This document shows positions 18,057 to 27,238 of a stretch of 64,000 bases of DNA, in pieces. Source of the stretch: Bdellovibrio sp. NC01 (GTDB lineage: Bacteria; Bdellovibrionota; Bdellovibrionia; Bdellovibrionales; Bdellovibrionaceae). The notes under the pieces are model-generated. The model did not search any database and was not told the DNA's origin. It was given only the letters and a program-made list of their open reading frames with translations. The position numbers were made by a program, and so were the translations under genes. The stretch lies in NCBI RefSeq assembly GCF_006874625.1, contig NZ_CP030034.1, forward strand, positions 2,170,001 to 2,234,000. Direction: 5' to 3'. Numbering within the stretch: position 1 is the first letter of the stretch; each line of letters begins with the position of its first letter.

Positions 18057-18177
18057 AAAAGACCTCCTTCATTCCTCTTAATACGAGTGCCTTCAGGATA
18101 GCAGATTAGACAGAGATAAAGACCAGACCGAAGACCGCACCTTTAATAAACTCTTGCAAGAAATAAGGCCAAGGTTG

Positions 18178-18690
18178 TTATCCCAGAGATTCTCTTGCGA
18201 TTCGGCACAATTCATCACAGCGTTCATTAAACGAAATTCCCGCGTGCGCTTTCACCCAGGCCCATTCGATGCGATGCTTTTCATCCAAACAATCAAGACT
18301 TTGAATCAAGCCAATATTGGGAATAGCCACACCTGAAGGCTTGAGCCACGAATTTTGTTTCCAGTCGTTACGCCACAAAGTCATCGTATCAATTAAAATA
18401 CGCGAGTCAGAAAAAAGCTTCAAAGAAGTGGGTTCTGATAAAGACTGCAAAGCTTCGATCGCAGCACGCATCTCCATTTGAGTACTGGTCACCTTGCGCT
18501 CTTTACCACTGGCTTCATGAACCACCTGTCCGTTCTTCACGATCACATAAGCCCACGAACCGCGCCCATTTTTTTCGCTGCCGTCGGTATAGATTTCTAT
18601 CGCGTCTTGTGAAGCGAAGAATGCTGAAATGCGATTAAAAAAAGATTTTAGGAAAGGTAAAAGCATAGATCCTGCCTTTAAGACTTTCAT
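18178..18690 (-). CDS. rnhA: Ribonuclease H (type 1 fold)
   Basis: A 170-residue protein. After a 28-residue lead the RNase HI core begins at IEIYTDGS (first catalytic Asp), with the catalytic Glu in MEMRAAIEAL, third Asp in LFSDSRILIDTM, and the fourth in NERCDELCRIA after the handle WVKAHAGI. It cuts the RNA strand of RNA-DNA hybrids, for example R-loops and primers. The N-terminal extension (LKAGSMLLPFLKSFFNRIS) is hydrophobic and amphipathic and not part of the usual fold; a shorter start at M9 is possible. Gene symbol is given for the family. Confidence 0.88.
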   Translation of the reverse strand: MKVLKAGSMLLPFLKSFFNRISAFFASQDAIEIYTDGSEKNGRGSWAYVIVKNGQVVHEASGKERKVTSTQMEMRAAIEALQSLSEPTSLKLFSDSRILIDTMTLWRNDWKQNSWLKPSGVAIPNIGLIQSLDCLDEKHRIEWAWVKAHAGISFNERCDELCRIARESLG

Positions 18691-18711
18691 AGGACAGGAT
18701 CTTCTGCAAAG

Positions 18712-20373
18712 TTATTTTTTAATTTCCGAATTCAGATACGCTTCGATATCCACATCGGGTGGCTCTGCGATACCGGTGCCTGGCAACGGTCCAATGAGCT
18801 CTTCCAACGAATAATCCATGCGGAACTCAAACTGACGTTCCCACTGATAACGAAGCCAACGTTCCTGGCGATACCAGCGGAATTTTTCAGGATCATCGTG
18901 ACAACTGGACAGCTCTTTACTTTCTGACGCTCCCCAACGCAGCTCGACGCAATGATAAGGATCAAAGCTAATCAAAAACAAACGTTTGCGTAGCTCTTCC
19001 ATATCCAAATTCACGCTGACACCTGCTGAGTTTACATAAGAAAACTTACAAGCTTTCACTCCGGTTTGATAAGTCGAAAGCAAATCTTTCGCTAGATTTT
19101 TGCCTTTGTAAACGATCGTGGGATCGTTAGCCTTATAGCGAGCGATATAATTTTTCGCCGAATACAAAAGCTCCATGAAAACCATTTTTAAACGCGCATC
19201 ACGTGCGGGACTGGCATAGTTTTCCCACTCGCCGGTTGTGCCGTAAATATTTTCTGGCAATCGCTCTGGGTGTTCTTTGTTTTGAATACCTGCATCGATA
19301 CCGGCCTGTACGGCTTCCACACGATCCTGCAAACTATCACAAATATCAGTGACGTCCGCTTTCATATCAGTCTCAGGGTTAATTTTTAAAGCACCCTTGG
19401 CCATTTTCATGCGCACGTAATCGTAATAAGAAACGGTGTTGCCATTATAGACAAATTTCCCTTTTTTCCAATCACCCTTTGGATCAGGATTCGTACCATA
19501 AAATTGTTCCTTCCCATATAATGCTAAGGTCGCATTCTTTGCGCCGATGATTTTCCCGCCGACGTAGGCGCCACTTGAGTCTTTAGTAGCGCCTGCCAAG
19601 ATCAAGGGCCGAAAGTTTTTAAATCCCGCGCCTTGATCCGGAATGCTACGACTGAATTTTGAATTAAACATGCCACTACTGACGGTGTTATCGGGATGTG
19701 AGTCGATATAATAAATTCGCCCATCGTCACCAATTTTCCAAATGATTGTGACATGGCCATTAGGATCATAAATCACTGTCCCAGGACGAACAGCATCGCG
19801 AGAAATCTTCGCTGGATAGTAATCGGTATAAAGATCGCCATCTTCTAATCCCATCATCCGATAGGCTGCTGACCATGTCAGCTTCTTCAAAGATTCATTC
19901 AAAAATTGCACGGCACTTGGATAAGTTGATGCTAACCACTGATCGTTGAAGACTGAAGCTGTTGATAAAACATCGTAGCGAGCAAGGACAATATTTCCAT
20001 AAGTTGTATAACGAAGATCCCCTTTATTCCCAGGCACAGGGCGTGCAGTTACAATACTTTCCAAGGACATGGGTAAGCCATTCTTCCACGCAAAGTACGA
20101 ACGCAAAAAGTAAGGAAAGTCCGCACAATCTGATTCTGGTTTTAAATCAGCTGGATCGGTATCACGATATGGATTTGCAGCAGATTTAATACACGTGTCG
20201 ACGCGACGACATTTACGAGCCGAGACCGCCTGACCAATACTGGTTACAAACTGTCCAAAACGAATTTCATCATCTTCGGTCCACGCGGGCTTGGTTATTT
20301 TCCACAAAGAATTATTGTTTTGCGCAATTGCAAAATAAGGCATGAGCACTAAAAAAACTAAGATCGTTTTCAC
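18712..20373 (-). CDS. Secreted protein, candidate NlpC/P60-like cysteine amidase
   Basis: A 553-residue protein with signal peptide (residues 1-17, ending AIAQ). A Cys lies in SDCADFPYFLRSYFAW, which looks like the helix-start cysteine of papain-like or NlpC-type enzymes. About 130 residues later come GTVIYDPNGHVTIIW and YYIDSHPDN, resembling the His strand and following polar residue. The C-terminal 300 residues are of unknown fold. If correct, it acts in the periplasm or outside on cell wall peptides or proteins, a plausible tool for a predator. The link is by motif pattern only, so the fold is uncertain. Confidence 0.6.
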   Translation of the reverse strand: MKTILVFLVLMPYFAIAQNNNSLWKITKPAWTEDDEIRFGQFVTSIGQAVSARKCRRVDTCIKSAANPYRDTDPADLKPESDCADFPYFLRSYFAWKNGLPMSLESIVTARPVPGNKGDLRYTTYGNIVLARYDVLSTASVFNDQWLASTYPSAVQFLNESLKKLTWSAAYRMMGLEDGDLYTDYYPAKISRDAVRPGTVIYDPNGHVTIIWKIGDDGRIYYIDSHPDNTVSSGMFNSKFSRSIPDQGAGFKNFRPLILAGATKDSSGAYVGGKIIGAKNATLALYGKEQFYGTNPDPKGDWKKGKFVYNGNTVSYYDYVRMKMAKGALKINPETDMKADVTDICDSLQDRVEAVQAGIDAGIQNKEHPERLPENIYGTTGEWENYASPARDARLKMVFMELLYSAKNYIARYKANDPTIVYKGKNLAKDLLSTYQTGVKACKFSYVNSAGVSVNLDMEELRKRLFLISFDPYHCVELRWGASESKELSSCHDDPEKFRWYRQERWLRYQWERQFEFRMDYSLEELIGPLPGTGIAEPPDVDIEAYLNSEIKK

Positions 20374-20388
20374 TTCTGTCTCCTCCAG

Positions 20389-22722
20389 CTAAGAAGATTG
20401 GGAAGTCCTTTGCGAAAATGCTTTTACAGTCTGAATCAGGGCCGTGCGATTGATAGGTTTTCCTAAATAACCATCAAAGCCCGCTTCTAAACATCGTTCT
20501 CGTTCGCCAAGCATCGTGTGCGCGGTTAACGCGATGACTGGCACTTTATAACCCTGCTCGCGAATAATTTTAACCGCCTCATAACCATCGATCTTCGGCA
20601 TTTGAATATCCAGCAACACAATATCGAACTGATATTGCTTCAGTAGTTCAAAACAAGCGCGAGCATCTAAAGCACATTCCACCACAGCTCCTGACGCGGA
20701 CAAGAACAATTTCGCTAACTGCAAATTGTCTTCAACGTCATCGACAACTAACACTCTTGCTCCGTCAACTCTGTCATAAACCGTTTTTTTAGCCTGGCCT
20801 TTCGCCACATGAGCTTCAGTTCCGGCATCGATATGAAAGACCCTTGAGCGATCCGGAATTTCCAAACGAAATGACAAGGCAAACGTACAACCTTTGCCTT
20901 CATCACAGCGTTCAAGCACTACATCACCGCCTAAGGCGTGAGCCATTTTCTTTGAAAGATATAACCCTAAACCCGTGCCACCATGTTTACGCGTCGTCGC
21001 CACATCACCTTGCGCAAAAGGTTGAAATAAGGTTGCTTGATTTTCTGTCGAGATACCTGGCCCGGTATCATCAACACGTACAAACAGAAAATCACCAACC
21101 ATCCCACAACGAATTATAACATCACCACGTTCGGTAAATTTAATTGCATTGCCGATGATATTGGAGACGACCTGACGCATTTTGGTCGGGTCACTCACAA
21201 CTCTTAACGGCAGAGGCGTTTCGCTGCGCACCTCGAAGGCAAGACCTTTTTCTTGGGCCTTTAATGCGAATAACGATGTCACATCACGCAGAACTTCTTC
21301 AAGATCAAACTCGATTCTTTCAATTTCCATTTTATTGGCTTCAATTTTGGAAATATCTAGGAGTTCATTCACAAGACGGTACAAGTGCTCACCATTGCGC
21401 AAAACTGTCAGAACTTGTTTACGCTGATCGGGATCAAGATTTTCTGCCTCTGATAAAAGCTGGGCAAAGCCTAACATCGCTCCCAAGGGCGTTCTAATTT
21501 CATGGCTCATGTTGGCCAAGAATGCGGATTTTGCGCGATTCGCTTCTTCCGTTCGGCGATTGGCCTCCATCAACTCAAATTCGAATTTCTTTTTATAAGT
21601 GATGTCTTGAGTTGTCGCAATGGCGCGAATTGATTTTCCAGATGGATCGCGAATGAACGCCGAAGTGATCGCAAGCCACACGGTTTTGCCATCTTTACGA
21701 ATGTAAGTTTTCTCAGACGCATTATCTGAAGATGGCTTGTTCAAAATTTCCAAATATTCTTGATAGCGCGCCTCCCGTTCTTCTTCCGGCGCAAGATCGA
21801 AAAAACGCATTTGTAGCAATTCTTCCTTCGAATATCCCGTGATCTCGCAAAATTTACGATTCACTCGAAGAAAATGAGTATCGGATGTATCGAATTCGAA
21901 TTTTCCAGAGCCCGCAAGTTCAAAGATGGTGCGAAATTCCATCTCGCTCTTTTTCACCGTCTCTAAGGCCTGAATACGATCCGTAATCTCCTGCGATACA
22001 AAAAGCACACGCTCGAGTGGTTTCCCCATTGGAATAAGAGTGGAGTGAAAAACTCTGCGCATGCCCTGTGTATCTAAAACTTGAGTATCAAAACTTGCAC
22101 CTACACCAGCGAAGGCTTGTTCGAAATAAGATCGGTTTTGTTCATATCGGTCAGCCGGAATGACATCTATCCATCTTTTGCCAACGATATCGTAGCGATC
22201 ACGCCCATACCAATCGGCATAACTTTGATTGACCATCTCATACCTTCCATCAGCGGAAACACTGGCGATAAGAGATGGCAACGCATCGATAATATTATTT
22301 AATAAATCCTCATTGCTTTCAGATCGCTTCAAAAGTCGCATCGAATTGAGATCGGAAATATTCTTAAGACGGACTTCTTTACGAAATCTCTCGCAACCCA
22401 ATGAAATTAGAACGCCTGCCAAAAAGAAAATTGCAAGCTGTATCAACTGACCTTCATCATTGGCCATTTTCCAAGAATGAACGGGCGACAAAAAGAAATA
22501 ATGACTTAAAAGCGTGGAGGCGACGGTCGCCGCGAATCCGGGCCAGAACCCACCAAACCATCCGCAAAACATGATCGCCAAAAGAAAGAAGATAAATGGT
22601 AAACCTTCATGGAACGCTTCACTAAATATCGCGCGAATAGCAAATGCCACCCCGACTGAAATAACGACCGCAAGGACGTCTTTAACGAAATGCTTTTTGG
22701 GCCCAAACATGTATCTTTTCAT
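20389..22722 (-). CDS. Hybrid sensor histidine kinase with receiver domain
   Basis: A 777-residue protein. Residues about 10-110 hold four membrane segments resembling the DUF4118 region of KdpD-like kinases. Two PAS domains follow (near 135-250 and 258-375; LRVNRKFCEITGYSKEELL). HisKA has the phospho-His in NMSHEIRTPLG near 410. The ATPase domain shows DDTGPGI and HGGTGLGLYLSKKMA. A C-terminal receiver has DD in VLVVDDVEDN, phospho-Asp in VLLDIQMPKIDG and Lys in YLGKPIN. It senses an unknown signal and passes phosphate to itself and probably a further partner; no output regulator is adjacent. Confidence 0.93.
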   Translation of the reverse strand: MKRYMFGPKKHFVKDVLAVVISVGVAFAIRAIFSEAFHEGLPFIFFLLAIMFCGWFGGFWPGFAATVASTLLSHYFFLSPVHSWKMANDEGQLIQLAIFFLAGVLISLGCERFRKEVRLKNISDLNSMRLLKRSESNEDLLNNIIDALPSLIASVSADGRYEMVNQSYADWYGRDRYDIVGKRWIDVIPADRYEQNRSYFEQAFAGVGASFDTQVLDTQGMRRVFHSTLIPMGKPLERVLFVSQEITDRIQALETVKKSEMEFRTIFELAGSGKFEFDTSDTHFLRVNRKFCEITGYSKEELLQMRFFDLAPEEEREARYQEYLEILNKPSSDNASEKTYIRKDGKTVWLAITSAFIRDPSGKSIRAIATTQDITYKKKFEFELMEANRRTEEANRAKSAFLANMSHEIRTPLGAMLGFAQLLSEAENLDPDQRKQVLTVLRNGEHLYRLVNELLDISKIEANKMEIERIEFDLEEVLRDVTSLFALKAQEKGLAFEVRSETPLPLRVVSDPTKMRQVVSNIIGNAIKFTERGDVIIRCGMVGDFLFVRVDDTGPGISTENQATLFQPFAQGDVATTRKHGGTGLGLYLSKKMAHALGGDVVLERCDEGKGCTFALSFRLEIPDRSRVFHIDAGTEAHVAKGQAKKTVYDRVDGARVLVVDDVEDNLQLAKLFLSASGAVVECALDARACFELLKQYQFDIVLLDIQMPKIDGYEAVKIIREQGYKVPVIALTAHTMLGERERCLEAGFDGYLGKPINRTALIQTVKAFSQRTSQSS

Positions 22723-22948
22723 TCGAAGTTCTAACCTCTAATATCCATGATATCGCTTCTGTCCAGGGCAGCCATTTGTACTTTGTTAGTATCTGAGAAC
22801 TGTTCACAGACCCTTTGCAGCTGAACAAATGAAAATTACCGGCTTTATAGAGCAATATATCGGCTTTAAACCTCACTTGATTTTCATTATTTCCCTATAA
22901 AGTGGCTTTGCTTTCCTAGATGGAACACCTGGCGTATATAGATGCCCT

Positions 22949-23446
22949 ATGTTTCGAATCATGCGCAAATATCACCGTTGGGTCTCAATCGTTATTGCTT
23001 TACCGTTTCTGATCACCTTGGTGACTGGCATTACGCTCGCCACACGTGGTTTCAATAGCTGGGTTCAACCAGAATATGCTCCAGTTAAATCGGCTCTTTC
23101 CGTCAGCTTCGAACAAATTCTTGAAGCCGCTCGTTCTGTACCGGAAGCCCAAATTCAATCCTGGAAAGATGTTTCGCAAATCGATATTAGACCCGCCGTT
23201 GGTAACATCCGCTTGCGCGCTAAGAACACTCAATGGGAAATTCAAATCGACGGAGTGACAGGCCAAGTCACTGGTAAAGGTATTCGCCGCGCTTCATTCC
23301 TAACAGCCCTTCATGAAGGCGCTTATTTCGGCCCCGTGGTTCGTTATGGCTTGTTCTTGCCCAGCGCTGTGGGCGTATTCTTCCTATTAGTTTCAGGTAT
23401 TATTATTTTTGTTCAACCTTATCTCGCACGAAGAAAAAAGGCTTAA
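22949..23446 (+). CDS. PepSY-domain membrane protein
   Basis: A 165-residue protein with one membrane helix at each end (IVIALPFLITLVTGITLA and GLFLPSAVGVFFLLVSGIIIF) and a PepSY-type alpha-beta domain between them (FEQILEAARSVPEAQ, then WEIQIDGVTGQVTGKG). It is a miniature of the PepSY-TM proteins tied to iron-siderophore reduction or protease control. It is nine bases upstream of the carboxylate-amine ligase gene, so likely co-transcribed. The iron link fits the FetBA-like transporter downstream. Confidence 0.82.
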   Translation: MFRIMRKYHRWVSIVIALPFLITLVTGITLATRGFNSWVQPEYAPVKSALSVSFEQILEAARSVPEAQIQSWKDVSQIDIRPAVGNIRLRAKNTQWEIQIDGVTGQVTGKGIRRASFLTALHEGAYFGPVVRYGLFLPSAVGVFFLLVSGIIIFVQPYLARRKKA

Positions 23447-23455
23447 GGATTACTT

Positions 23456-24559
23456 ATGAAATTTTCGCAGTTTTCCACAGAGGAAAAAAAGAATTTCGCA
23501 AAAGGTTTCCGTTTCGGTCTTGAGTCCGAATACCTTGTCGTTAAAAAAGACGACTTCACTCCACTATGGCATCATGATTTGACATTCGAAACGCTGAACG
23601 CGATTTTCGAAAGCGTTTCTTTGGAAGGCATTCCTTCTTGCGACGGTTTGGATCTTGAGCCTCCACAAACGAAACTCATGCCTTTCGTTGTTGAAGGTTA
23701 CCACTTGCCTGACATGGATTTCGCCGCAAAAGAAATTTTACCTAAAGGTGTAGAAATCAGAACGCCTGTTTGCGACAGCCTTGAGCACGTATTAGAAGTT
23801 CACAAAACTTTGTATTCACGCCTGCGCGCTAAAATGAACGAGAACAACTACGATCTTGTATGCTTGTCTCATCACCCGATTCATTCAAAATTCTCGGGAC
23901 CACAAAACAAACGCCGTCACGACTATTGGCAATGGTCTATGGAAGTGATGACAACGTTTGGTCCAGACATCAACGTCAGCCTTCCAGAAAATCTAGCAGC
24001 TCTGGTTAACGACGATGAGCTTGAAGCAAAAATCAACTATTACGGTCCAGCATTGTCTGCACTCAGCACGGCATCTCCGTTTGTTGATGGCAGCTTGTGG
24101 CCTCTTCGTGAAGGTTTCGGCAAAAGCTTCCGTATGCACAAACGCTCTTACATCGCGCCTCCGATTGAATTCCATCCAACGGAAAAAAACCGTTACGAAT
24201 TCAAAGTCTTTGATATGCCAAACTCAATCGAAGAAATTGAAGCGCAATTCCTTTCATTCTTAGCTCTTGTGCTTGATGAAAGCTTGATGGGCCGAGCTTC
24301 TAAGCAAACTCGCATCTATGACTTGGGCCAAGTGGCTCGTCATGGCTTGCAAGCTGAAGACATGTCTGCTCGCGCGACAGAACTTCTTGAAAAAGCGCCT
24401 GCGGTTTTGAAAGAGTGGGGCTTTGATGCAAAAGCGTTGGAAGTATTTAAAAAACGTGTGATCTCTGGAAAAACTCCAGCCGACGATATGATTGAGATGT
24501 TCCAAAAGACGCAATCTTTGAAAGAAGTGTTGAAAGCACGCAGTCACTTCAAGGTTTAA
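23456..24559 (+). CDS. GCS2-type glutamate-cysteine ligase / carboxylate-amine ligase
   Basis: A 367-residue protein. The N-terminal signature FRFGLESEYLVV is the hallmark of the glutamate-cysteine ligase 2 family (YbdK-like), with later nucleotide and metal residues in LVCLSHHPIHSKFSGPQNKR and FGPDINVSLP. Such enzymes join an amine to a gamma-carboxylate using ATP. A clear AAGGA precedes the ATG. The next gene, a Mur ligase, starts five bases after its stop, so the pair is coordinated. It may make a gamma-glutamyl compound; the true substrate is unknown. Confidence 0.85.
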   Translation: MKFSQFSTEEKKNFAKGFRFGLESEYLVVKKDDFTPLWHHDLTFETLNAIFESVSLEGIPSCDGLDLEPPQTKLMPFVVEGYHLPDMDFAAKEILPKGVEIRTPVCDSLEHVLEVHKTLYSRLRAKMNENNYDLVCLSHHPIHSKFSGPQNKRRHDYWQWSMEVMTTFGPDINVSLPENLAALVNDDELEAKINYYGPALSALSTASPFVDGSLWPLREGFGKSFRMHKRSYIAPPIEFHPTEKNRYEFKVFDMPNSIEEIEAQFLSFLALVLDESLMGRASKQTRIYDLGQVARHGLQAEDMSARATELLEKAPAVLKEWGFDAKALEVFKKRVISGKTPADDMIEMFQKTQSLKEVLKARSHFKV

Positions 24560-24563
24560 ATCT

Positions 24564-25862
24564 ATGATGAATCCTCCGTTTGCAATCATTCAGACTGATG
24601 TCTCGAAGATCCAAGCCGGGGATTGGTTTTTGCCAATGACGATCAAAGAAGTGAATCAACACTCTTTGATCGCAGAGGCCGTTAAAAAAGGCGCGATCGG
24701 TTTTACTTATCAAGAAAATGAAAAGATCGCGTCCTTCGATGTTCCGCATTTTTCAGTTCCTGATCTGCGTAAATATCTTTTTAACCTCGCCATTCAACAT
24801 CGTCCCTCACTCCAAGCACAAGTTGCCGTTATTACTGGCAGCAATGGCAAAACCAGCGTTAAAGAACTTCTGGGCGCAATTCTTCAGGCATCACATCCGC
24901 AGACTTCATTTATCAGTCCTGCTAACTTGAATACGAAAATTGCGTTGGCGAATCAGATTTTACGTCTGCCAAACACATGCGCGATTGCGGGATTTGAAAT
25001 GGGCGCTCGTCGTGTTGGTGATTTCGCGATCCCTTTAAGTTATCTGCAACCTTCTGTGGTGGCATTGCTAAACATCGGCACAGCCCATGTCGGCGAATTT
25101 GGTTCTAAAGAAAAATTAGCACAAGAAAAAATGTCGGGTCTTGATGCCGCTTCGGCACGCACGCTTATTGTTCCTTATGAAGATGCGATGATTTTAGAAA
25201 AAGCGCGTTCCACAGGGAAACGTGTCATCACATTCGGTTATGTTACAGAAAGTGAAATTCAAATTTTACCTTCCCGTTCCGCTTCAGAAGTTATTTTGAA
25301 AATTGCAGGACAAGTTCGCACACTTCACTGCCCGTTTTCAGCTTCCGCGAAAGAACTGAATGTGGCAGCCGCTGTTGGTATTGCTGTCGCTTTGGATATC
25401 CCTGTTGCAAAAATTCACGAAGGTTTAGCTTCGTTTAAAGGTGTCGCTCGTCGTTTTCAGGCTTTTGATTGGAACGGCACTTACGCAATTGATGATGCAT
25501 TCAATGCGAGTCCTGAAAGTATGCTCTTAGGTTTGCAGGAATTCGCAAAGCTCGCTCAAGGCAAAAGGACTTTATTGGTTCTAGGTTCAATGCTTGAGCT
25601 AGGCTTATCCTGCGAAGAAGAACACATTAAGATTGGCCGCGAGATTACGTCGTTGTTTCATGGGTCCCCTGTGAGGGTTGCAACCGTGGGTACGGAGGCT
25701 CAAGCCATTGTCCAGGGTTTGAATTCTTCATTTCAAACTTTCAAATTTGCTGATGCTCAGGAAGCTCGTTCAACTTTAAAGGAAATGCAGTCACACTTTG
25801 ACATGGCCTTCTTTAAGGGTTCTAAATCAATTCAACTGCATAAGATCTTTCAGGAGGACTGA
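24564..25862 (+). CDS. MurF-type Mur ligase
   Basis: A 432-residue protein with the three Mur ligase domains: an N-terminal MurF-like domain (VSKIQAGDWFLP), ATPase loop ITGSNGKTSVKELL, central motifs EMGARRVGDFA and NIGTAHVGEFGS, and C-terminal domain with DDAFNASPESM, close to the MurF DDTYNANP motif. MurF adds D-Ala-D-Ala to the UDP-muramyl tripeptide. It is not in a cell-division cluster but between a GCS2 ligase and an ABC transporter, so it may be a paralogue with another peptide substrate. Its stop overlaps the next start by one base. Confidence 0.85.
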   Translation: MMNPPFAIIQTDVSKIQAGDWFLPMTIKEVNQHSLIAEAVKKGAIGFTYQENEKIASFDVPHFSVPDLRKYLFNLAIQHRPSLQAQVAVITGSNGKTSVKELLGAILQASHPQTSFISPANLNTKIALANQILRLPNTCAIAGFEMGARRVGDFAIPLSYLQPSVVALLNIGTAHVGEFGSKEKLAQEKMSGLDAASARTLIVPYEDAMILEKARSTGKRVITFGYVTESEIQILPSRSASEVILKIAGQVRTLHCPFSASAKELNVAAAVGIAVALDIPVAKIHEGLASFKGVARRFQAFDWNGTYAIDDAFNASPESMLLGLQEFAKLAQGKRTLLVLGSMLELGLSCEEEHIKIGREITSLFHGSPVRVATVGTEAQAIVQGLNSSFQTFKFADAQEARSTLKEMQSHFDMAFFKGSKSIQLHKIFQED

Positions 25863-27238
25863 TGACGGCGAGTTCTCTTTACGCTCAGGATTTTGGCAAT
25901 TTACAAATCGCAATGGCGTCAGTTTTAATTCTGATTGCGATTTCTATTTCTAAATTTCTAAAGTTCGATCTTGAAAAAGATTTTTTTATTGCGGGACTGC
26001 GCACGACGATTCAATTAATTGCCGTTGGCTTTGTCTTACGATGGATTTTAAAAGGCGAATCTGCGCTGCTCAATGTTTTAGTGCTGCTATTTATGACTTT
26101 GGTTGCAGCGCAAGCGGTGGTGTCGCGCCTTAAACACAAATCGCTTAAAATGTACGGTGTCGCGTTCGTGGCACTTCTTGGAAGTGCGTGGCCGCTTGGG
26201 TATTTAAGCCTTGAAGTCTTCTTTCATCAAATCGCCTTACAGCAAGCTTCATTCTTCGTGCCCTATATGGGTGTCTTGATGGGGAATGCGCTTTCGGCGA
26301 TTTCCTTGGCACTCGTCAATTTAGAACGTGTGCGCGCAGAAAATATTCTTGAAATTGAAACTTTTAAATCACTTGGTGCAAATCACTTTGAAGCCGCTCA
26401 CCGTGTTTATCGTGACCTGCTGCGCACTTCGCTAACACCCACTATTAACGGTATGACGATTGTCGGCTTAGTCAGCCTTCCCGGTGTTATGGCGGGTCAG
26501 CTTATCGGTGGCGTGGATCCACTCACAGCGGCGCGTTTTCAGATTCTAGTGATGTTCTTGATCCTACTGACTTCAATGGTCGGCACTTTGATTGCGCTTT
26601 TCATGAATCACTATTTCTTTATGCCGAAGTGGCTAACTGCACACGTTCCGACGTGGTCGTTCCTGCAACCACCTCAAGAGAAATTAATTTTAAGCGGACC
26701 TTCTGGTTCAGGAAAAAGTCGTTTATTGAAATCCATGACAGGCCTTGATCTTTCAGAGATTCGCGAAGAACAGAAAAACAAAACAAACATTATGTTTCAA
26801 GATTCTTCAGAAGTGATTCACTACATCCATCAAAAGGCGCACTTCATTCCGGGAACTGTCGAAGAAAATCTTCGTTATCCTTATTCATTTCATTCTCATA
26901 AAAACCAGGCTTTTGATTTAGAAAAGGCCAAACATCTTTTGCGCGAATTTGGTCTTAACGATTCGATCTTAGCAAAAAATGCTACGACGCTTTCAGGTGG
27001 CGAAGCTCAACTTGTGCATTTGGTGCGTAGTCTTCAGTTGAATCCTCAAATTCTATTTCTGGATGAACCAAGTTCTTCCCTTGATCCAGAGCGTACGCGC
27101 TTATTAGAAGCGTATCTGAACAATTGGATTCGTGAGAACAATCACAGACTGGTTATGATTACTCATAACCAAGAGCAACTTCGCCGCTTTGGTTCGCGCG
27201 TGGCCTTGCTGAAACCGGAAGGTCTTGCTTATGAATAG
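25862..27238 (+). CDS. Fused FetB permease - FetA ATPase
   Basis: A 458-residue single chain. Residues 1-260 are a UPF0014/FetB-type permease with about seven membrane segments (FIAGLRTTIQLIAVGFVLRW, then ISLALVNLERVRAENILEIET). Residues about 265-458 are an ABC ATPase: Walker A GPSGSGKS near 279, signature LSGGEAQ near 376, Walker B ILFLDEPSSSLD. In other bacteria these are separate proteins (YbbM and YbbL) linked to iron export and oxidative stress. AGGAGG precedes ATG 25862. The fusion order is permease then ATPase. Confidence 0.9.
   Translation: MTASSLYAQDFGNLQIAMASVLILIAISISKFLKFDLEKDFFIAGLRTTIQLIAVGFVLRWILKGESALLNVLVLLFMTLVAAQAVVSRLKHKSLKMYGVAFVALLGSAWPLGYLSLEVFFHQIALQQASFFVPYMGVLMGNALSAISLALVNLERVRAENILEIETFKSLGANHFEAAHRVYRDLLRTSLTPTINGMTIVGLVSLPGVMAGQLIGGVDPLTAARFQILVMFLILLTSMVGTLIALFMNHYFFMPKWLTAHVPTWSFLQPPQEKLILSGPSGSGKSRLLKSMTGLDLSEIREEQKNKTNIMFQDSSEVIHYIHQKAHFIPGTVEENLRYPYSFHSHKNQAFDLEKAKHLLREFGLNDSILAKNATTLSGGEAQLVHLVRSLQLNPQILFLDEPSSSLDPERTRLLEAYLNNWIRENNHRLVMITHNQEQLRRFGSRVALLKPEGLAYE

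Noticed and set aside
24564-25862. Calling the Mur ligase the essential murF of the wall pathway
   Set aside because: Its neighbours are not cell-wall or division genes; whether another murF exists lies outside the window, so only the family is given.
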